10,566 bases of DNA from NCBI RefSeq assembly GCF_900541605.1, contig NZ_UQKJ01000066.1, positions 1 through 10,566 on the forward strand, in the 5' to 3' direction. Position numbers and translations under genes: made by a program. The notes under the pieces are model-generated. The model had not been told where the DNA came from. It saw only the letters and a program-made list of their open reading frames with translations, and ran no database searches. The stretch comes from an uncultured Dialister sp. (GTDB taxonomy: Bacteria > Bacillota > Negativicutes > Veillonellales > Dialisteraceae). Shown one piece after another: positions 7,131 through 10,566 of the stretch. How positions within the stretch are numbered: position 1 is the stretch's first letter; each line of letters begins with the position of its first letter.

Positions 7131-7343
7131 TTACCTTCTGAAAAAAATATTAAGAAGAATCGTCCCGATCACACTGACAAGGATACAGGTGACCACGGGA
7201 AAATAGAATTCCGTATTTCCTTTTATGAAGTGGATATCCCCCGGCAGGTGGCCCAGGAAAGGGATGCGGCCGCCGATGAGAAACAGCAGTCCCGCCACAA
7301 TGAAGAGGACCCCAATGGCGATGAGAAGCTTACCGGTCTCCAT
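7131..7343 (-). CDS. DUF2905 small membrane protein
   Basis: This 70-aa protein has two hydrophobic segments (about 5-24 and 47-67) joined by the conserved stretch GRIPFLGHLPGDIHFIKG (25-42), followed by TEFYFPVV. That connector and length identify the DUF2905 family, whose function I do not know. The ATG at 7343 lies inside ruvB, giving a 14-bp overlap in another frame, with GAAGG 5 nt before it. Its stop lies 6 nt before the SpoIID-like gene. This tight packing means it is co-translated with the ruv genes, but that does not show a role in recombination. The protein ends in basic residues (RR), compatible with a cytosolic C-terminus. Confidence 0.9.
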   Translation of the reverse strand: METGKLLIAIGVLFIVAGLLFLIGGRIPFLGHLPGDIHFIKGNTEFYFPVVTCILVSVIGTILLNIFFRR

Positions 7344-8424
7344 GGCTGCCTTCGAAGAGGCTTCCTTCCGCCTCTTGCGGGTTCCAGGGAGCTCCTATAT
7401 GGTCATAGGCCGCCTTCGTAGCAATCCTGCCCCGGGGCGTCCTGGAAATGAACCCGATCTGCATAAGATAGGGTTCGCATACATCTTCAATGGTGGCCCG
7501 TTCTTCGCTGACTGCTGCGGAAATGGTATCAATCCCCACGGGGCCCCCATTGAATTTGTAGATAATGGCTTTCAGGATTTCATTGTCCAGGTCATCGAGA
7601 CCGATTTCGTCTACATGGAGCGCCGCCAGGGCATCGGAAGCGATACCGGCGGTAATGGCACTTCCCTGGACCTGGGCAAAATCACGGATCCGCTTCAGGA
7701 GACGGTTTGCAATACGCGGTGTCCCCCGGCTCCTCCTGGCAATTTCTTCCGCCCCGCTGTCTTCGATATCTATGCCCAGGATGTGGGCCGCCCGGATAAT
7801 GATCTTCTTCAGTTCCGCCGGTTCATAGAACTGCATGTGGTTCGTAATGAGGAACCGGTCCCGGAGCGGTGCCGACAAAGACCCTGCCCGGGTGGTAGCT
7901 CCGATGAGGGTGAAATGGGCAAGGTCTATGCGGATAGAGCTGGCACCGGTGCCCTTCCCCATGACGATATCCAGGGCAAAGTCCTCCATGGCGGAATAGA
8001 GGATTTCCTCCACATTCCGGTTCAGCCGGTGGATTTCATCGATAAAAAGGACATCATGGTCCTGGAGGGTGGTCAGGATAGAAGCCAGCTCCCCCGGCCG
8101 TCCGATGGCGGGACCGCTGGTTACCTTGAACTGGGCTCCCAGCTCGTTCGCAATAATTTTGGCCATGGTGGTCTTTCCCAGGCCCGGAGGCCCGTAGAGA
8201 AGCACGTGGTCCAGGGCTTCATTTCTCGACTTTGCCGCCGCTATATAGACTTTCAGGTTTTTCTTGAAGGATTCCTGTCCGATGTAATCATCCAGGCGCT
8301 GGGGGCGCAGGGACGTCTGCCACTCGTCCTTCGGCGTCTCTTCTGTGGAAACGATACGTCCCTTGCTGCCGAGGACCTCTTCCTCTTCTTCGCCCCCCAG
8401 GCTTTTGATATATTTATTGTTCAT
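7330..8424 (-). CDS. ruvB: Holliday junction branch migration helicase RuvB
   Basis: RuvB is the hexameric AAA+ motor that, loaded by RuvA, pumps DNA through Holliday junctions during recombinational repair. At 364 aa it is slightly longer than the usual 330-350. The core begins at SLRPQRLDDYIGQ (38-50). Walker A GPPGLGKTT is at 78-86, Walker B LFIDEIH at 126-132, sensor 1 GATTRAG at 175-181, and the arginine-bearing APLRDRF at 185-191. The winged-helix C-terminal domain ends with GFISRTPRGRIATKAAYDH. About 37 residues precede the core and include EEEEE (12-16), an acidic extension that is variable in the family. The ATG is 3 nt after the ruvA stop. GGGAG 6 nt upstream lies inside the last ruvA codons, so coupling is likely. 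The 3' end overlaps the DUF2905 gene by 14 bp. Confidence 0.97.
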   Translation of the reverse strand: MNNKYIKSLGGEEEEEVLGSKGRIVSTEETPKDEWQTSLRPQRLDDYIGQESFKKNLKVYIAAAKSRNEALDHVLLYGPPGLGKTTMAKIIANELGAQFKVTSGPAIGRPGELASILTTLQDHDVLFIDEIHRLNRNVEEILYSAMEDFALDIVMGKGTGASSIRIDLAHFTLIGATTRAGSLSAPLRDRFLITNHMQFYEPAELKKIIIRAAHILGIDIEDSGAEEIARRSRGTPRIANRLLKRIRDFAQVQGSAITAGIASDALAALHVDEIGLDDLDNEILKAIIYKFNGGPVGIDTISAAVSEERATIEDVCEPYLMQIGFISRTPRGRIATKAAYDHIGAPWNPQEAEGSLFEGSHGDR

Positions 8425-8427
8425 CCA

Positions 8428-9033
8428 TTACTCCCGGTTTCTTGCAAATTCACGAAGCGCTGCGCTCACCAGGGCCGACACATTGGTATAGGAACCGGCC
8501 AGCCTTTTCATGATTGGCGCAATTTCTTCCATTTCATAGCCCAGGCTCATGAGGGCCTTCACCGCTTCACCGGTGATGCCATCGTCCTTCGGCCCTTCTG
8601 TTTCTACAGCGCCTTCCATATCCTCCGAAGCAAAGGCGCCGACCTTGTCCTTCAGCTCCACCAGGAGCCGCTCTGCCGTTTTCTTCCCGATGCCCGGCAG
8701 TTTCGTGAGGCGGCTCACATTCTGTGCCTTCACGGCCCCCACAAACTGGGCGGGATCCATGGAAGAAAGAATGCCCATGGCCACTTTGGGCCCGATTTTG
8801 GAAACAGACAGGAGCACCAGAAACAGGTCATACTCCTCCTGCCCCAGGAAGCCATAAAGAAGGATGGCATCTTCCCGGACTGCCATGTAGGTCAGAAGCT
8901 TTGCTTCCTGTCCATTGGAAAGGCGCTGCCTCGTTTTATCTGAAATAAAAATCCTGTAACCGATACCGCCGGCTTCCAGAAAGCAGGCATCCTTGAACAG
9001 GGCTGTCACTTTTCCCCTGATATATCCAATCAT
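8428..9033 (-). CDS. ruvA: Holliday junction branch migration protein RuvA
   Basis: RuvA tetramers hold the Holliday junction in a square-planar form and recruit RuvB rings. The 201-aa protein has the three expected parts. The first is the N-terminal OB-fold domain, starting MIGYIRGKV. The second is a middle domain with two helix-hairpin-helix motifs, SVSKIGPKVAMGIL (76-89) and LPGIGKKTAERLL (112-124). The third is the C-terminal RuvB-contacting domain, with EAVKALMSLGYEMEEI (155-170), joined by an acidic flexible linker (about 135-150). The ATG overlaps the ruvC stop as ATGA, and ruvB follows after 3 nt. The gene order C-A-B and tight junctions suggest the resolvasome subunits are made together. 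Nothing is missing or unusual. Confidence 0.97.
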   Translation of the reverse strand: MIGYIRGKVTALFKDACFLEAGGIGYRIFISDKTRQRLSNGQEAKLLTYMAVREDAILLYGFLGQEEYDLFLVLLSVSKIGPKVAMGILSSMDPAQFVGAVKAQNVSRLTKLPGIGKKTAERLLVELKDKVGAFASEDMEGAVETEGPKDDGITGEAVKALMSLGYEMEEIAPIMKRLAGSYTNVSALVSAALREFARNRE

Positions 9034-9530
9034 TTCATTTCCTCACCGAATAACTGACGATGTTCCACATGATAAATAGCGGTCAGCCCGATGGCCAGGG
9101 CATCGGCGGCATCATCGGGATCAATTTTTTTCGTAATGCCCATCATCCGCTTCACCATCTCAATGACCTGCTTCTTTCCCGCCCGGCCATAGCCGGTCAT
9201 CTGCTGCTTTACCTGGAGCGGCGTCACCGGCACCACCGGGATATTCTGCCGGTAGGCAGCCAGCAGGATGACCCCCCTGGCCTGGGCCACCTTGATGCCG
9301 GTGGTGATATTCGTATTGAAATAGAGGGTCTCCACCCCCATGAACCGGGGCCGGTACCGGGCAATGAGCTCCCCGATACCTTCATAAACGATATTCAGCC
9401 TTTCCATATCGCTCTGGTCCTTGTAGGTCTCGATGACTCCATAATTCACAGGAGTAATCTTTGTTCCCACCTTGTCAACCACCCCAAATCCGCACCGCCC
9501 GGTGCCCGGGTCTATTCCCAAAACACGCAT
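9030..9530 (-). CDS. ruvC: Crossover junction endodeoxyribonuclease RuvC
   Basis: RuvC is a dimeric, metal-dependent endonuclease that cuts Holliday junctions symmetrically. At 166 aa it has standard length, and the four acidic active-site residues are all present: Asp7 in GIDPGTGRCGFG, Glu67 in GVETLYF, and Asp140 and Asp143 in DPDDAADALAIG. The conserved VTPLQVKQQMTGYGRAGKKQV (102-122) is the DNA-contact region of the family. The ATG at 9530 has GGAG 6 nt upstream. It is the first gene of the ruv run: an extended -10 element lies about 50 bp upstream, and the next 430 bp are non-coding. The yebC gene often found before ruvC is absent here. Confidence 0.97.
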   Translation of the reverse strand: MRVLGIDPGTGRCGFGVVDKVGTKITPVNYGVIETYKDQSDMERLNIVYEGIGELIARYRPRFMGVETLYFNTNITTGIKVAQARGVILLAAYRQNIPVVPVTPLQVKQQMTGYGRAGKKQVIEMVKRMMGITKKIDPDDAADALAIGLTAIYHVEHRQLFGEEMK

Positions 9531-9579
9531 GTTTCTCTCCGAAAAATCATAAGAACACTTATTTTGTACATACTATATT

Positions 9580-9588
9580 ATTATACCA
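9580..9588 (-). promoter_or_regulatory. Extended -10 promoter element for the ruvC run
   Basis: On the minus strand the sequence TGGTATAAT (9588-9580) is a perfect -10 box with the TGN extension. No good -35 box lies 16-18 bp upstream, which the extension can compensate for. RNA would start near 9573, giving a leader of about 43 nt before the ruvC ATG. The surrounding 60 bp are AT-rich, unlike the genes. Confidence 0.6.
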
Positions 9589-9630
9589 TATTGCGGTTTG
9601 ATGAGCTGTTAGAGCGAAGCTTACGGATAG

Positions 9631-9705
9631 AGTCATTCGTGCGGGGCTTCCAGCTGCTAGCCTCTAGCTTCTAGGAAAGCTCTACAGCCTACGGCACGAA
9701 TGACT
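9631..9705. repeat. 12-bp perfect inverted repeat
   Basis: AGTCATTCGTGC (9631-9642) is matched by GCACGAATGACT (9694-9705), a perfect 12-bp inverted repeat separated by 51 bp. The right arm overlaps another arm: TGACTAGC (9701-9708) pairs with GCTAGTCA (9736-9743). TGACT can therefore pair with either of two AGTCA copies. Confidence 0.75.
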
Positions 9706-9779
9706 AGCGGAAACATCGGATGAAAAGCGCCGCAGGCTAGTCAGCTTTCCTAGCTGCTAACAGCTAGGAGCTAGCAGCT
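9652..9779. repeat. CTAG-rich long imperfect inverted repeat
   Basis: The outer arms AGCTGCTAGC (9652-9661) and GCTAGCAGCT (9770-9779) match perfectly, as do the inner arms CTAGGAAAGCT (9671-9681) and AGCTTTCCTAG (9743-9753). Within the right half, TCCTAGCTG (9748-9756) and CAGCTAGGA (9761-9769) form a 9-bp hairpin with the 4-nt loop CTAA. I count eight CTAG tetramers in about 120 bp. No ORF or T-tract is associated. Confidence 0.75.
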
Positions 9780-9844
9780 CCGTTCGAGTAACTCTGCACA
9801 CAAACGCACTAGCCGTCAATTCCCATCAGCTCGACAAACTGAAA

Positions 9845-9873
9845 TTGGCAGAGTATACCTACATCGTTATACA
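9845..9873 (+). promoter_or_regulatory. Possible rightward promoter antisense to the 174-codon frame
   Basis: TTGGCA (9845-9850) and TATACA (9868-9873) are separated by 17 bp, resembling sigma-70 boxes at 5/6 and 4/6 positions. RNA would start near 9880 and run antisense into the 174-codon frame. No sensible plus-strand gene follows, so this is either chance in AT-rich DNA or an antisense transcript start. Confidence 0.25.
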
Positions 9874-9965
9874 AGGAAGTATTGGTACTTCAAAAGTATT
9901 AATATGTTCTACGCTCTATGAGTTCTTACAGCATAATATCCTTTCCAACTGCAAAGCGCAGCATA

Positions 9966-10490
9966 TCACGGATACAGTCCCTGCTCTTTCAGCTTTGCAA
10001 TTCGAGGCTGCGCTTTTTCTTTCAAGCGATTATAGGCCTTCCGCTCCTCCCTGGTTAGCCCTGATTCATCGTTTACTACCGTAAACTGATTTCCATTGGT
10101 ATTATACTTGGCAATTGTCTCATCCAATGCCCCTGCATCCCTGGCAGGGATATTTTTGCTGCGTAACAGCTTAATATGAAACGGGTCCGCCTGAATCATC
10201 CAGAAACCATTTCGTCCATATACATAAAACATTTTATACCGGTAAAACCATCCCATTTCCATCTCATAGTCATAGACATTCTCATCCAATAATGTTGTAA
10301 TAAAGCCCGATTTAGGATGTATTTGTTTTTCAGGTTGTATATCTAGCATAAACCATGTATCAGAAAGTTGAGGAGATATTTCTTGAAATATCCCCGTACG
10401 TAGTTGGTTTCCAAAAGCTACTATCGTATTATCGGCACTTCCCATGGGAGATTTAAAATCTTTCAGAATTCTCCAACCACCGAATATCAC
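9966..10490 (-). CDS. Unrecognised protein, probably lacking its true N-terminus
   Basis: I do not recognise this 174-aa product. It has no obvious membrane segment. It is rich in aromatics in the middle (ENVYDYEMEMGWFYRYKMF, 70-88, then FYVYGRNGFWMIQADPF), suggesting a beta-rich fold. A charged, probably helical end follows (LTREERKAYNRLKEKAQ, 145-161), finishing in KEQGLYP. The GTG at 10490 is the only usual start near the 5' end and has no ribosome site. The frame stays open another 12 codons to a stop at 10527-10529, without ATG, GTG or TTG, and still reads like protein. The next ATG (10445, residue 16) also lacks a ribosome site. A 5' truncation, perhaps loss of a secretion signal, would explain this. 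Base composition is more AT-rich than the ruv-sec genes. It could be an intact gene with a poor start, or a decaying one. Confidence 0.6.
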   Translation of the reverse strand: MIFGGWRILKDFKSPMGSADNTIVAFGNQLRTGIFQEISPQLSDTWFMLDIQPEKQIHPKSGFITTLLDENVYDYEMEMGWFYRYKMFYVYGRNGFWMIQADPFHIKLLRSKNIPARDAGALDETIAKYNTNGNQFTVVNDESGLTREERKAYNRLKEKAQPRIAKLKEQGLYP

Positions 10491-10525
10491 ATGGTAGCTA
10501 TAGTAAACGATATTAATTACTTTAC

Positions 10526-10566
10526 TTTAAATCAATGTATCTATGTGCTATACTTCAATTGGAGGT
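10526..10566 (+). promoter_or_regulatory. Promoter and ribosome site of a divergent gene off the right edge
   Basis: On the plus strand, TTTAAA (10526-10531) and an extended -10 TGCTATACT (10546-10554) are separated by 17 bp. A perfect GGAGGT fills 10561-10566. The expected RNA start is near 10561, so the leader would be very short. The start codon would lie just past the window. The gene would run rightward, away from the 174-codon frame. Confidence 0.5.

Larger units (their letters stand above)
9531..9965. other. Non-coding gap with repeat cluster, 435 bp
   Basis: No credible gene lies here; the reading frames that cross it are short or antisense continuations. Next to ruvC are the ribosome site and promoter. 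From about 9631 to 9779 comes a cluster of inverted repeats rich in CTAG and AGCT. From about 9780 to 9965 the sequence is AT-rich and unstructured apart from one promoter-like pattern at 9845-9873. No terminator with a T-tract is visible for the leftward 174-codon frame. Confidence 0.7.

Noticed and set aside
7225..8943. 572-codon plus-strand open frame antisense to DUF2905, ruvB and ruvA
   Set aside because: It is fully antisense to three well-supported genes, lacks a recognisable family, is rich in Pro, Gly and Arg, and has no promoter. Long antisense frames arise from the codon bias of GC-rich genes.
9601..9830. CRISPR array or insertion sequence
   Set aside because: The repeats are inverted and irregular, not evenly spaced direct repeats; there is no transposase frame and no clear target-site duplication.
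9845..10084. 79-codon plus-strand frame in the gap before the 174-codon gene
   Set aside because: It lies mostly antisense to the better-supported leftward frame, has no ribosome site before its ATG, and matches nothing I recognise.

Overview
The window is a housekeeping stretch of a moderately GC-rich bacterial genome. All eleven clearly coding genes lie on the minus strand, so transcription runs from right to left. The order is ruvC-ruvA-ruvB-DUF2905-spoIID-like, then queA-tgt-yajC-5-formyl-THF cyclo-ligase-secD-secF. A ruvCAB cluster next to a SpoIID/LytB-domain protein, queA-tgt and yajC-secDF suggests a Firmicutes lineage. I favour the diderm Negativicutes (Dialister/Megasphaera-like), but that is an inference from gene order and base composition, not proven here.

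Right part (about 9531-10566): a 174-codon unrecognised reading frame without a convincing start (9966-10490, minus), then a 435-bp non-coding gap (9531-9965). The gap holds an unusual cluster of interleaved inverted repeats rich in CTAG/AGCT, and the ruvC promoter (extended -10). At the extreme right edge a plus-strand promoter and a perfect GGAGGT site announce a divergent gene outside the window.

Middle part (5847-9530): ruvC, ruvA and ruvB encode the Holliday-junction resolvasome and are packed with 4-bp overlaps or 3-bp gaps. They continue into a small DUF2905 membrane protein (14-bp overlap) and a secreted SpoIID/LytB-domain protein. A 245-bp gap (5602-5846) follows. It contains a multi-branched palindrome: a perfect 14-bp outer stem enclosing two perfect hairpins, with no U-tract.

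Left part (94-5601): queA and tgt make the two late enzymes of queuosine tRNA modification. They are followed by the Sec accessory genes yajC, secD and secF, with the folate-salvage enzyme 5-formyltetrahydrofolate cyclo-ligase inserted between yajC and secD. The junctions yajC/fthC (ATGA), fthC/secD (Shine-Dalgarno inside the upstream gene, TTG start) and secD/secF (TAATG) point to translational coupling. The run ends in a bidirectional terminator (51-89), beside a second terminator for a convergent gene left of the window.

I see no dramatic new multi-gene system. The observations most worth checking are the two structured intergenic elements, the apparently beheaded 174-codon gene, the folate enzyme within the Sec run, and the long acidic duplicated tail of YajC. 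There are no tRNA, rRNA, CRISPR or transposase genes that I can see.
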